Source: Tanypteryx hageni
Lineage: Eukaryota > Arthropoda > Insecta > Odonata > Petaluridae
Assembly (NCBI GenBank): GCA_028673005.1
Contig: CM054114.1
Location: 10,137,108-10,201,107 of the forward strand
Length of the DNA stretch: 64,000 nucleotides
Direction of reading: 5' to 3'
Shown: in pieces, positions 34,035 through 44,424 of the stretch
How the letters are laid out: the number at the start of each line of letters is the position of its first letter
How positions within the stretch are numbered: the stretch's first letter is position 1
Position numbers and translations under genes: made by a program
Notes under the pieces: generated by a model
Database searches by the model: none
Seen by the model: the letters and a program-made list of their open reading frames with translations, nothing else
Told to the model about the DNA's origin: nothing

Positions 34035-34905
34035 CTAAAGAAACCTCATTCTTTCTGATCATGCGTGCATACATGCGGGGCAAAGGCGTTATTTACAATT
34101 TATGCTATCATGACTTAAATATAAATATTAATGACTTATTGTTAGTACAATACCTAAGAACTTGTATGTCAATGAAATTTCGAATTTTTGATTCAACAAT
34201 TTATTTACTAATCGGTTGTATTTTATAAAAGAATCGTCAATTATTTAAAACTTGCTTCATTCAAATAGTCGTAATATAATCTTCATGTTTACGTTCATTC
34301 CTTAGTCGTAAATTACCCATTTCTTTTCATTTACAAACACTGTGTATACATAAAAACAGATGTATTTACGTTCATTTCTTCGTCGTAGATAATCCATTTC
34401 CCTTCATTTACCAAATATTACGTGCGTACGAAAGAAAATTAAACGTAATTAAGTGTTCACAGCAGATGTTTACTTCAGTCGCCACGAAGGTTGTTTCCTT
34501 GACAGCAATTAAAATACACGAGAAAATTTTTCTAACAATAAGTTCAAAGTTATTTATGATGTTTTCGTTTGATTTCCTTGAAATCGGCTGTTCCTTCGAT
34601 AAAAATGTATTGAAAAAATCATATGCTATTTGACTAGTTCTACAAAGTCGTTTGAAGACGTTTTGTTATAAGTGATATTTTACGAGATATAAAGAAAAGT
34701 TCGTTACTTGTCACTAGTAAAGTGGCACTCCCGATTAGCCTACGTGGACCATTTATATAATTTTATTATTTTCTTTGCCCTTATGTCTTAAATACCAAAT
34801 ATCCGCCCAGTAAATTCGCAGATGAAACATGCGGACGGACAGACAGACGGACGCGACGGGACCATAAGGCATTATTTTTTAGATTTTTTGTAAATAACAC
34901 CTAAA
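34035..34905 (+). repeat. Family A repeat, copy 2 (least interrupted)
   Basis: Contains all Family A blocks in order and lacks the 629 bp insertion, so it serves as the reference copy. The tail at 34828-34905 is ACATGCGGACGGACAGACAG, then ACGCGACGGGACCATAAGGC and an imperfect hairpin. Confidence 0.88.
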
Positions 34906-34909
34906 GGTA

Positions 34910-35320
34910 TAATTTTGTATTTTTCTGCACCGAGTTCCATGATTTTTTGTGGGGATAGAGATGAAAAAATGGTGTCGAAAAACCCCCTCTGAAAATGGAA
35001 GTTTTTGGATCTTAGATTTTTTATGTATCCAATAACCTAACATTGTACCAAATTTTAGGTCTGTAGCATAATTAGACAGTTTATAATATTAGTGTAAAGT
35101 ATACTCATTTTCCAACTTTATTTCCTTCTAACGGTGGAAATTCAAACTAATGGAAGATTTGTTAAATGCGAATCGTGATATTGTATTAGTTTCTATCAAC
35201 CGCTAAATAAATTTTTATATCTCTTTAAGACAATAAAGTTGAATGTCTACAGACGAAAACCAACAGCTTGTTTTTTTACATTTTTGAAAAAGAGATAAAA
35301 ACAAGATTTGGATTTTGACT
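34910..35320. other. AT-rich DNA, nothing recognised
   Basis: No supported feature. Confidence 0.5.
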
Positions 35321-35324
35321 AAAA

Positions 35325-35595
35325 TGCAACTGTGTCCCGCCTTTTCGTCAAATAAAATTCGTTCCCGCGACTTCTAGTCACAGAAATTTGGTCACACAAA
35401 CCAATTGGTAACTGCGACTTTTTATAACACAAATTAGTAAAAGCGACTCTTTGTCTCATAAAATCATTAGTACTTTGGACTTTTTGTGACAAAAAATTAT
35501 TGGCACCTGATACGTGGACAGAAATAAACGCTGCGTCGTTTTGGTTCAACGGCGACTTCTTGTCACATAAAACCGTTGGTATCCGCGCTGCTTCA
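35325..35595 (+). repeat. Degenerate tandem array, left half of an inverted pair
   Basis: About six units of roughly 30-45 bp with consensus GCGACTTYTTGTCACA, about 10 bases, then TTGGTA(A/C)C. Examples start at about 35366, 35415, 35442 and 35550. Related units in the opposite orientation lie at 36186-36240. Confidence 0.7.
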
Positions 35596-36185
35596 CAACA
35601 ACACAGTAGAATAGTAGATGATCTATTTCCAATCCTATACTATTTAAACGTTAAATATAAGTTCCAAGTTGGAACTGCTATCGTCGTGTAATAGCTGGTT
35701 TACCAAGAACTAACAAATAGGTACGTGTGAAGCATGGCACACACGACTGAATGTGCTGCTTGGAAAACTCGATCCTTCATGCTTTTGAATATGTTCCAGG
35801 ACGAAGTTGGAGAAATAAAGAGAAAAATATTAAAATTAGAAATATAGCATTCTCCTACAAAAAAAGGAAATTCATTGAGTTAGATAAAAAAATTGGAAGA
35901 ATTGTTGGAAAGCATCTCGAATACACGTACAAGGAAGTACAAAGGTACTTCATTATTTAATTAATTATTTATTTACTTTAGATAAAAATTTCTCTTGAAT
36001 GTTTCAATATTACCTATCAATTGACAAGTGATTTATATTTGGTAGTTATCAATAATATATTGTATATTAAATTATGTTCAATAAAACTTATAAGAGCTCT
36101 CACGTTAAAAATTCTTTTTAATTTCGTGAAGTCTCAGTATTTTTGTTGTTGTTGTGAATCATGTATGTAAGCATCAATTATCAAT

Positions 36186-36240
36186 GTGTGACGAAAAGTC
36201 GCAGGTACCAAATGCTATTGCGTGACGAAAAGACACAGGT
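36186..36240 (-). repeat. Inverted counterpart of the 35.3-35.6 kb array
   Basis: Two units read on the minus strand: CCTGTGTCTTTTCGTCACGC, then TTTGGTACC, and GCGACTTTTCGTCACACA. With 35325-35595 this gives inverted sub-repeat arrays around a 0.6 kb core, as in foldback-like elements. The core holds a 69-codon basic frame (35751-35960) without known motif. Confidence 0.6.
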
Positions 36241-36361
36241 AGAAATTTTCTGTGACAGATATTCGGCAAACCAGTGCAACCGTTTTTAGTAGTTAACCGA
36301 AAGCAAAATATTTTAGTGATGTTTCACTAAAAGCAGATTCTTTTAGACTCTACTTTCTGTA

Positions 36362-36460
36362 AATCGTTGCTGAAGACGGCTGCATTGTAACCGAAATGCA
36401 CATCAGGATTTTTTACAATCTTGGTTTGGCTATTGGAGATACCTAACGCAAGTACTTAAT
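36362..36460 (+). repeat. Repeat D, single copy
   Basis: CTGAAGACGGCTGCATTGTA (36370), ACCGAAATGCACATC, then TTTGGCTATTGGAGATACCT and AACGCAAG. Matches the minus strand of 20700-20790. The half-site CTGAAGA...stem...CCGAAA superficially resembles a hammerhead ribozyme core (CUGANGA...GAAA), but the core is not canonical. Confidence 0.7.
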
Positions 36461-36464
36461 TTTT

Positions 36465-38079
36465 CGATTTTTGAGTGCTTTTTTTGGAATTTGTTTTCAG
36501 CAACGGGCCCGATAATTGTCTAGTAAATTCTATGATGCGGCTTGCCATAAGAGCGCTCTGTTGTAAGACCTCAGAATTTGAATTTCCTTTTGGAAAGTGT
36601 GAGGAAAATTGTAACGAAACAATTTATTCAGAAATTTTTTATGGACCGTAACGTGTAATAGTTATGAAGCCAGCTTTTTGTTTCCATGTATTTTTCAAAT
36701 ACATTTAGTCTTCGTTCAGAGGAAATATTTTCGTAAAATTTGCGCATTCACGTAAAAGCAATTGACGCACTTTTGTGAAGGAAAAGTATGCTTTCACCCT
36801 GCGATTACATGCGATTCGCAAATCTGGAGGCTTGGCTGAAATGTTTTCTTCCTATCTTTTGTCTTAGGTAATAGGTTTTCCAAACCCCGGTGACCGTCTA
36901 GTGTTAATTATTTTCACCCGAGGCATAACTGTTCATTTCGTAGTTTTGTTTGTTTTTTCCTTGAACGGTTTCGCAAAAAATAATTTAAGCGTCCCTCACG
37001 GGCGCTTTTACGTATTTTTACGGCGAAGTCACGCGCCGCTTTGTTTATCGTGCCAGAAGGAAAAAAGTATTTTTTTTAGAAAGAAAATGTTCATAAAAAA
37101 CTCCAATCGAAAATAAAAGATTGTGGTCATTGCAATTTTTAATATTCGCCCACGTGAAAATTTAACCTATCATTAAATGAAAAATCTGCAAAAATATGCT
37201 TTTATATGTTCCGAGAAATTTAGGGATGCACGGCCTATCAAATGATTACTGAATTTTAGAGGTGCAAAACAACGTGAGAAAAAATCAGCGGAATTATTAA
37301 TACAAAAACTTTACGTGGGCAGCAATTTAAAAAGATTTTTATGAAAAAGTGAAATCAAATATAAAGCACGGTAATGACCAAAACACGCTGATTTATTGCT
37401 TTAGAAAATAGTGATGTGTATTTTACGAAAATTGTTGCAAAAAATTGGCGAAATAAATGCATAAAACGTTATGCAGCGCGGATGCCAATTCATTCATATT
37501 TTATTCGCGTGATATACCGTGCGGTTTTTACGTCATTTTTGTTTTATTTATTTAAATTTTGACGGAAGGAATTTAAAAACTTGCGGTGACATTTAGGTAT
37601 TCAACGGTTCCGATTGCAATTCTAATGGTATTTTCATTGCAACGGAAGAATCAGAAAAGTTTAAAACTCTATAGCTAAAATGAAGTTACCATAATGTTTA
37701 CGTTTTACATTGGAGAAAAAGCTGTCGATTGCTAAAAATGGTTTAATTTCTGCTTAAAATGTGAGTTTTTTCAAATAAAAAATGCGTCACTGCAATATCA
37801 GCGCAATATTAAAATACCAGTTATCTTTAATCTTGATTGAATTAATAAAAAAAGAACACTTTTATCGTTTACCTGTTATGTTACTTCAGCATGCTCATTC
37901 ATTATAATTCTTTTCGATATCTTCTCCGCTAATATGACATTATTCTAATACATTTTAAAAAATTTAGCTTCACCTTTTTGTTTTCACTGTTATGCGTTTA
38001 AATTTTTCCGTTACTTTCTTTTTTCTAAACCAAAAATATTTATAACATACATTTAAACAGTCAATGTTCGTATTTAAAT

Positions 38080-38080
<1 letters not shown>
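36465..38080. other. AT-rich DNA, nothing recognised
   Basis: No gene or repeat that I can support. 36880-37060 is slightly GC-richer and carries a 71-codon frame without motif. Confidence 0.5.

Positions 38081-38082
<2 letters not shown>

Positions 38083-38112
<30 letters not shown>
38083..38112 (+). repeat. (AT)n microsatellite
   Basis: Fifteen uninterrupted AT units. Confidence 0.98.
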
Positions 38113-38116
<4 letters not shown>

Positions 38117-38514
38117 TAGCGTTATTATTAATAAATGACGGGTATGAATGAGTTAAGTATTAAGTTAAAATAAAATGTAAATAAAAAATTAATGAAACCA
38201 AATTATACATGTACTAAAATTTAAAAATAAATACAAAATTCACACAATCGAATGTTTCAAAAACTAAAAAGAGTTTTCTTTATATAAAACTTGTGGGGCG
38301 GAAATATTAATGTGAAGATTCATTTAGTTTTAGGTTTAGTTTTTACTTTTGAGTGCACAAAAAAGAAATCTCATTAAATACACATAAATGCATTTATTTC
38401 TTCTGCATTTGTCGAAGATTATATACTTTCTCAGCATTAGCGGAAAATATCCTCAAAGATCTTCAATAACTCAGCAATTTTAATGTCTGTATCCGACTTC
38501 ATTAATATCATGAA

Positions 38515-39262
38515 CAATAGAGAAAAGATGCACACATCATACGGGCACACATGCAAGGCAGAGACGTTCTTTACGATTTATGCAATTATGCCAAATAAGA
38601 TAAATATTAATGGCTTAATGAAATATTTAAGAACTGAAAAATAGTATGCCAGTAGTGTTACTAAGGAAATATCGAATTTTGGATTCACTGATTTATTTCA
38701 TAATCGGTTATCATAATAAAAAAATCGTCAATAATTTTAAACATAGCTCACTCTATTAGTAGAAATGTTAAATTAAGTAAACGTTTATTCATTCGTCGAA
38801 AATGCCCATTTCTTTTCCCTGTGTACCTATACGTAAAAAAAACGTATTTACGTTCATTTCTTTGTAGTAGATAATCCATTTCCATTCATTTAGAAAATGT
38901 TGCGTGCGCACGAATGAAAATTAAATTAATTAGCTATTTACGGCAGATATTGTTTACTTCGATTGCTACTAAAGTTGTTTTTGTTGGCAACAATAAAAAA
39001 AAGAAAAAAAAATTTCTCAGTTCAAAGTGAAATATGACTTTCTCGTTTGATTTTCTAGAAATCGGCTGCTCCATCGGTAAACATGTACTAAAAAAATATA
39101 CGCAATTTAACTAGTTTTAGAAATTTTTTGAAGACTCTTTAGTTATAAATAATATTTTACGAAGTTCATTTTTGTCACCAGTATAGTGGCACTCCCGATT
39201 AGGCTACGTAAACCATTTTCTAAGTTTCTTGCCCTTATGTCCTAATTACCAAACTTCAACCA
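38515..39262 (+). repeat. Family A repeat, copy 3 (lacks tail)
   Basis: Matches copies 1 and 2 from GTTCTTTACGATTTATGCAA through GGAAATATCGAATTTTGGAT, GTAGATAATCCATTTCC, GACTTTCTCGTTTGATTTTC and AGTGGCACTCCCGATTAGGC. Similarity stops after CTTATGTCCTAATTACC (about 39250), before the GACGG tail. Confidence 0.85.
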
Positions 39263-39269
39263 ACTTAAT

Positions 39270-39840
39270 ACCGTATTTATCGCAACCCTACGTATGTTCC
39301 AGTTTATGTTCTGGTTGGTGACCCCATTGAATAGATGGTCAGATGGGAATTTCGCTATTTTAGATGTTCTATGCTCTATATTTGAAATAAAAATGTTTAG
39401 AAAAGAGAAAGAACATTTTTTTATTATAATAGCAATTTAATTTATATATTTCACGAATAATTTAACAGTATTACTATAAAGTAGCCATAGGTTTTTTCAG
39501 TCATATTTTAGAGTTCTTCTATTTGCCTTAATCAAATTTTGATCCTTTTTTATCATCTCATAGAAATCTCAATCAAGCGATACGAAATTAAAACTCATGG
39601 TAGTTGAAATGAAAACATAATGGTATCATGTTACCATATAAGAGCGTTAAAATGTCGGAGAAACCGCGGGAAACAAACCCACTGCGTTGGTACCTTTGAG
39701 CAAATAATATCAACTTCCTTAATATTTGCCGTAGAAAGCCGTTTAAAAGACGTGCATAGTCTAGAAACTATGTACAGTGTTAAACAGAGATGCATTCTCT
39801 TCAAAAATGCATTAAAAAGTTTGATTAATTCCTGCTTAAT
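39270..39840. other. AT-rich DNA, nothing recognised
   Basis: No supported feature. Opposed frames at 39620-39937 and 39631-39906 shadow each other. Confidence 0.45.
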
Positions 39841-39844
39841 TATC

Positions 39845-39985
39845 CCTGCAGTCAGGAGGTACCCCGCTGGGAAGGGTGGGTTCGGGGGTCGAGGATGGGT
39901 TCGCACAGCCGTTGACTTGAGGTATCTCGCGGGCTAATGTCGGTCCAAGGGATTGACCGCCGTGAAGTCCCCGTCTATCTACTTT
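39845..39985. other. GC-rich patch of unknown nature
   Basis: About 140 bp clearly richer in G+C than its surroundings (GGGTGGGTTCGGGGGTCGAG around 39873-39895, and CGCGGGCTAATG). It does not look like tRNA or rRNA and has no inverted ends that I can find. It is followed by a (TA)n tract at 39995-40013. Confidence 0.4.
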
Positions 39986-40368
39986 TAACCAATGTATATA
40001 TATATATATATATTGTATATATTTACATATGTATTTATAGAAATAGTAATTATATTTGGTTTTACTTCCACAATAAAATCTTAAATTAGATGTGCTTTTC
40101 ATCAGCAAACTTCTGTTCGTTGTCTGAGAAATATTTTGCATTTAGCAACTTACATTTAGCTTTTTAATTTTTGCTGTGAAGTGATTGTAAATGGATCGGT
40201 GTTCTAGGAGAAAAATCCGATTTAAGCAAACGATGTCACTTGCTTATTGCAAAATCATTTGCAGGCAATGCGTTGTCATTTGCGAACCTGTGGAGAAACC
40301 GCCTTACAACTGAAGATTTCATCATTACATCCGCAATTTGGCGATAAAATGTCATACATCGATATGAG

Positions 40369-40450
40369 GTCCGATTGGCTGAGTGGTCTATTAAGGCACC
40401 AGACTCAAGTTCTGGTTACTGTATGGGAGCGTTGGCTAGGAACGCACGCC
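40369..40450 (+). pseudogene. tRNA-Leu(CAA)-like pseudogene or tRNA-derived SINE head
   Basis: The A box is perfect, TGGCTGAGTGG (40376-40386). The anticodon arm is intact: CCAGA (40399-40403), loop CTCAAGT with anticodon CAA (40406-40408), TCTGG (40411-40415). The D arm matches tRNA-Leu apart from an extra three bases. The T arm forms GCGTT-GGCTAGG-AACGC, a 5 bp stem with a 7 base loop, but the loop lacks the B box (TTCGANT). No 3' acceptor strand pairs with GTCCGAT, so it cannot make a normal tRNA. Confidence 0.7.
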
Positions 40451-40503
40451 TGAAGGGCAGTTTTCCTTACGGATAGGAAGTATGAATCTACAGGAATGCG
40501 GTC

Positions 40504-40965
40504 ATCTATAGTAGGGCTTTCAAAACTTTGGCCCGAGACCCTATTTAGTATGGCCCTTGAGCCTGTAATAATTCTTTGATTTTTTTACTAGAAATAACAA
40601 TCCAGCAGTGATGGAATACGTTATGCGTAACTTAAAGAAATAACGAAATGATTTTTAATAATCTAATAAAAAACGTTAACGAAATTCTCAAAATAATTCT
40701 AATAAAAAAACTTAACGAAAACGAAAAAGATCGTAATTTCGTTATGTTTACGCTTCTTCTGTGTGGTACGTCGAAAATATTCCCGGAAAAGTCGTAATTT
40801 ACACAATTCACTAAACCACCTTTTAATACGAAAATAGCCTACATTTGTATATTGTGCGACTATATTTTCAGAAAGTATTTCATGTTGATACTCTGGCCCG
40901 CGAGCATAAAATCTATTGACCAACCGGCCCACTTGTAAAAAAGTTTGGAGACCCCTGACCTATAG
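40504..40965 (+). mobile_element. hAT MITE, 446 bp (40512-40957), with target duplication
   Basis: The left end is TAGGGCTTTCAAAACTTTGG (first base changed from C); the right end, read inward, is CAGGGGTCTCCAAACTTTTT. GGCCCG phrases lie inside both ends. It is flanked by ATCTATAG (40504-40511) and ACCTATAG (40958-40965), 7 of 8 identical and fitting nTnnnnAn. The minus frame at 40699-40932 is repeat read-through. Confidence 0.88.
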
Positions 40966-40969
40966 AATT

Positions 40970-41760
40970 GTGGGGTGTAAGCGGGATAACAGCGAATAAA
41001 AAATTGTTTATAACAATTATTATCATCTAAAAACCATAACCTTCGGGTATGACCCTAAAATATGGCTTCATACTTGCGCTATTTCTTAATATTTTAATAT
41101 AATTACAAATAGTGCATTTTTACTCAAAAGAGTCGTTTGTGAAAATTCTAATGCTTAAGTTTATTTGTTCGCCAGGGATTTTGGAGAATTAAAAAATTTA
41201 TGATATTAAGATTGAATTATTGCAGAATATTCACGCAATTCAGCACAGACTTTGCAGCATTTGAGAAGCAAAAATATAAATAACATTAGTTACATTCATA
41301 AGATTCGTTGTTATATTTTCCACCTCTAATTCCGAAATGAGGCCAAAGCAATATATTATTTTTCGCCTTTCCTCGTAAGTAACCTTCGATGAGTGAGGCA
41401 ATTTATTTCAATTTTACTTAATAGTTCATTTTTATGCCTTATGAACAAATAAGACGCTAGCGCAATAAGATTTGGAAGAGATATTTAAGAACTCATTGGG
41501 GAAGAGCGTTCTCACGATAAAGGCCCATACTGGTTGCTATTATTGTTTTAATTTTCGACCGGGCAACGCTTGAATCGATGAAAATTTCTTCTCGCGGCAG
41601 CCGAGGGGGGTACCCTAGGGTCTATTCTAGTCGCAGTAGTTTTAGTCCTTTAAGAGCGAATTAATTCAACTTAAACTGCTTTGGTCAAATCCGATCAAGT
41701 GACAATGAGACGGTGCCTTGGCTATGATTCTCTAACTCGGTGGTCGCCTAGTCCGGTTCT
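40970..41760. other. AT-rich DNA, nothing recognised
   Basis: No supported feature; slightly GC-richer near 41570-41650. Confidence 0.5.
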
Positions 41761-41767
41761 TTTTCGG

Positions 41768-41886
41768 AGAGGGAAAAGTGAAAGGCATGGAGAGAGCGAT
41801 GGGGAGAGAGAGGAGAGAGAAAGGGAGAGAGGAGGAGGAAGGGGGAGAGAGAGGAGGAGAAGGAAGGGGAGAGAGAGAGAGAGATT
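41768..41886 (+). repeat. GA-rich microsatellite
   Basis: About 120 bp of GAGA/GGAG/GGAA repeats ending in (GA)7. The opposed repetitive frames at 41681-41942 come from it. Confidence 0.95.
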
Positions 41887-41889
41887 ATT

Positions 41890-42585
41890 GTGTGCTTTCT
41901 CGTAACAGGTACCTCCAGTTTTGAATCTGCACCTGGCGACACGCAGCTGTATCCTTATTGGTTACACGACTCGGAAAACTCAGCCAATCCCAAACCCTTT
42001 TTTATTTTAATGTTGGGAACAGCGGAAGTCTCAGAATTGCTTGTATATACAGCCATTTTTGACAAAACATCTTTTAGTCGTTTATTTAAAAAAATTGCAA
42101 GCAATGTTCCTTTTTATTGAACAACGATTCTGCAAAGTATTTACGAGCGGATTATTTAATAATTTATTTTCGTACTAAATGCCGTAGGCTTCTACGTCAT
42201 GTACTCTCCTACATAAACTCGTAGGGATAAGCACTGCCGTTCCACGCGGCGGATTCGCGTGCTCGTAGAAGGAAGACATTTCAGGAGCTTCCGAGATTTT
42301 ACGGAATTACGAGGCATTCGGGATATCGATTCAGAAGTCCTGGCCCGGACAAAAGGAACTCCGGTTGGGAGTATTTTAGGGTAAGGGTCTCGTTACAGGA
42401 CCAATCCATGTAAAATTATAGTGCAAGTTCCCTCGCAATCCTAGGTTCACTTGCTGTTGATGTGAAAAATCTCAATGATTTAATTAATTCATTTTATGGA
42501 AAATCCTTATGAATTATAGTCGTTTGAGGGGAGAAAATGAAATCATTCTCGCATTGAAGAAAAATATTGCTTCATTTATTATTTT
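41890..42585. other. DNA of mixed composition, nothing recognised
   Basis: No supported gene. 42180-42370 is moderately GC-richer. Confidence 0.45.
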
Positions 42586-42587
42586 TA

Positions 42588-42780
42588 GCCTACTTTCCAA
42601 AATATGGAAAGTGGTCTTATGAGATCGCCTCCGTGTCCATGTGTGTGTGTGTCTCCCAACATCTTCTTCATGAATGAACCGATTTCAACAAAATTTCGAA
42701 CAATATTCACATCAATTAATGACCAAAATGACATATTTAGACCTGATCGACTCAGCAGGGCTGCCACAATTGCAAAGTAA
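42588..42780 (+). repeat. Distant relative of the Family C terminus
   Basis: TTTTAGCCTACTTTCCAAAA followed by GGTCTTATGAGATCG and a (GT)7 run (42639-42652) has the layout of the Family C start (AGCCTACTTTCC, GGCTTATAG, TGTCTGTCTG). The body after about 42700 does not align with Family C. Confidence 0.45.
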
Positions 42781-43394
42781 AACTTTACGGTAATTATGAA
42801 TTTGGAAGGAATTAAATAGAGCGCGCGTGATTCAATCGATGAGAAAATATTTGGCTTGTTGATGATGGTATAAACCTCGCTCTAAATGTGGTATTGTATG
42901 ATATAGGAAAAAATGAAACTGTGTGATGTGTTGCAGCACAAGAGCTATTTTCATTGGCATGTGAGAAAAATGATGGTTGAAGAACTCTTTCCTTGAATGC
43001 CATTTATAGTGATGTTGTACTGGGGGTCAGAGAGAGAAACAGACGGGAGAATTGAAAAAAATCATGGAAAATTTCGATCGCAAACTGTTTATTTTGCATT
43101 TGCTTTTAACAATTAAAAATACCTATATAGTAATGTATGCATTCAGTTTGTTTATTACGTAATAAATGATCGATAGATATTTAATACAGTCTTATTTATT
43201 TAATAAGTGACGAGAAGAATTTCTGTAAACTCAGTCACTTAGAAAGCGAGCGTGGGGTTTGATTCTTTATCTGTTAAAGAAACATTAATTAATGTGGCAA
43301 TAAAAATACTTATAACAATAGGGCTGTTTGCATAATTAAAAAGTGTTTCACTTATTTAAGAACGGTTAAAATGACAACACAAGAATTCGAATGA

Positions 43395-43665
43395 GCAATT
43401 AAAAATTCTTCGCGTGACACACAGTGGGGCAAAGGATGATGGACGTGGTTGGATCGATTCCCATTGTTTGTATTTTTGAATAACCAACCTGGTGGATTAT
43501 TATAACCATAACTCCTTCCACACCACATACGCACACAAGATAGGACGGAGCTCTGACTTGAGCGGTCACCGCAAACCACACAAATAGGGGACGGGACGGT
43601 CCCTGGTTAAAAAATCTGAACTCTGCCGGATTCGAGCCTGGGACCGCTACGTGGAAGGCCAATAT
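43395..43665 (-). repeat. Probable tRNA-derived SINE
   Basis: The minus strand contains GGTCCCAGGCTCGAATCCGG (B-box-like GGCTCGAATCC, plus strand 43628-43638), then CAGAGTTCAGATTTTTTAAC and CAGGGACCG. This is the kind of text seen in tRNA-head SINEs, with the B box near the 5' side and an unrelated body. An A box is not clear. The opposed minus frames at 43352-43662 overlap it and are not credible genes. Confidence 0.5.
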
Positions 43666-43742
43666 GATCGATTCCTATATCGGGTAATGATTCCGAGTTC
43701 CGTCTTCTTATAGCGTCCACTTCTTCAGCGGCTGAGAGATAT

Positions 43743-44420
43743 TTTTTAGCCTACTTTTCAGAATGGAAATCGGCTTATAGTTTTGTCGTTGTGTCTGTCT
43801 GTCCGACCCCCTATTAACTTTTGCACCAATAGACTAATTTTCATGAAACGTAGTGAAAATCTCCTGCTACTGGAGTTAAGCACCCGAGGATAGTTCCCAG
43901 GTTCCAGGAACTATCCTTCCCATTTGATTTGCATGGAAAATCTGAAAACCATTGTGCAGGGTAATTTTCTCTTGGACATTAAAATAACTTAGAATTGTAA
44001 TATCGGATCGGGATTTATACTATTGTCTGAGGAAATAAATGGAAATTTTAATTTATATCGTAGAACATTGTTTATCAATAGTGTTTCTCCGAATTTTGCG
44101 TAAACATTAGCGTCTATGCAGTTTTTATCAGTCATTACGAGAGCGTTGCCATAGCAACGACTATTGTTGGACTCGGATTCGGTATACTCTGATAAATACG
44201 TGCGTTATTTTTGCCGCACAGATACGCATGATCAATTTAATATCCCGTTCGAATGTATTTGTTGTATTTTATAACGCTAAATTATGAAATTTGGTAACAC
44301 AAAGAGCAACATATCCGCGGTGATTTTAAGGCTATTAATGCCAATATATGTAAGTATTAAGTAAATTATTAAATGGAAAGTAGGCATAAGTTCCGTTTGG
44401 ATCATCTTGTTTTATATAGA
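43743..44420 (+). repeat. Family C repeat, copy 2
   Basis: Runs from TTTAGCCTACTTTTCAGAAT to GTTCCGTTTGGATCATCTTG, colinear with copy 1. It keeps CTTAGAATTGTAATATCGGA, TTGCCATAGCAACGACTATT and TTGGACTCGGATTCGGTATA. The B-box-like part is diverged (AGGTTCCAGGAAC, about 43890). Confidence 0.9.
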
Positions 44421-44424
44421 GTCT

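Noticed and set aside
35325..35595. Short regularly spaced repeats as a CRISPR array
   Set aside because: Units are degenerate, spacers are not unique sequences of equal length, inverted partners lie 0.6 kb away, and the DNA is of animal type.
41681..41942. Arg/Glu/Gly-rich + frame and Ser/Leu/Pro-rich - frame
   Set aside because: They come from the GA-rich tract at 41768-41886; no coding evidence outside it.
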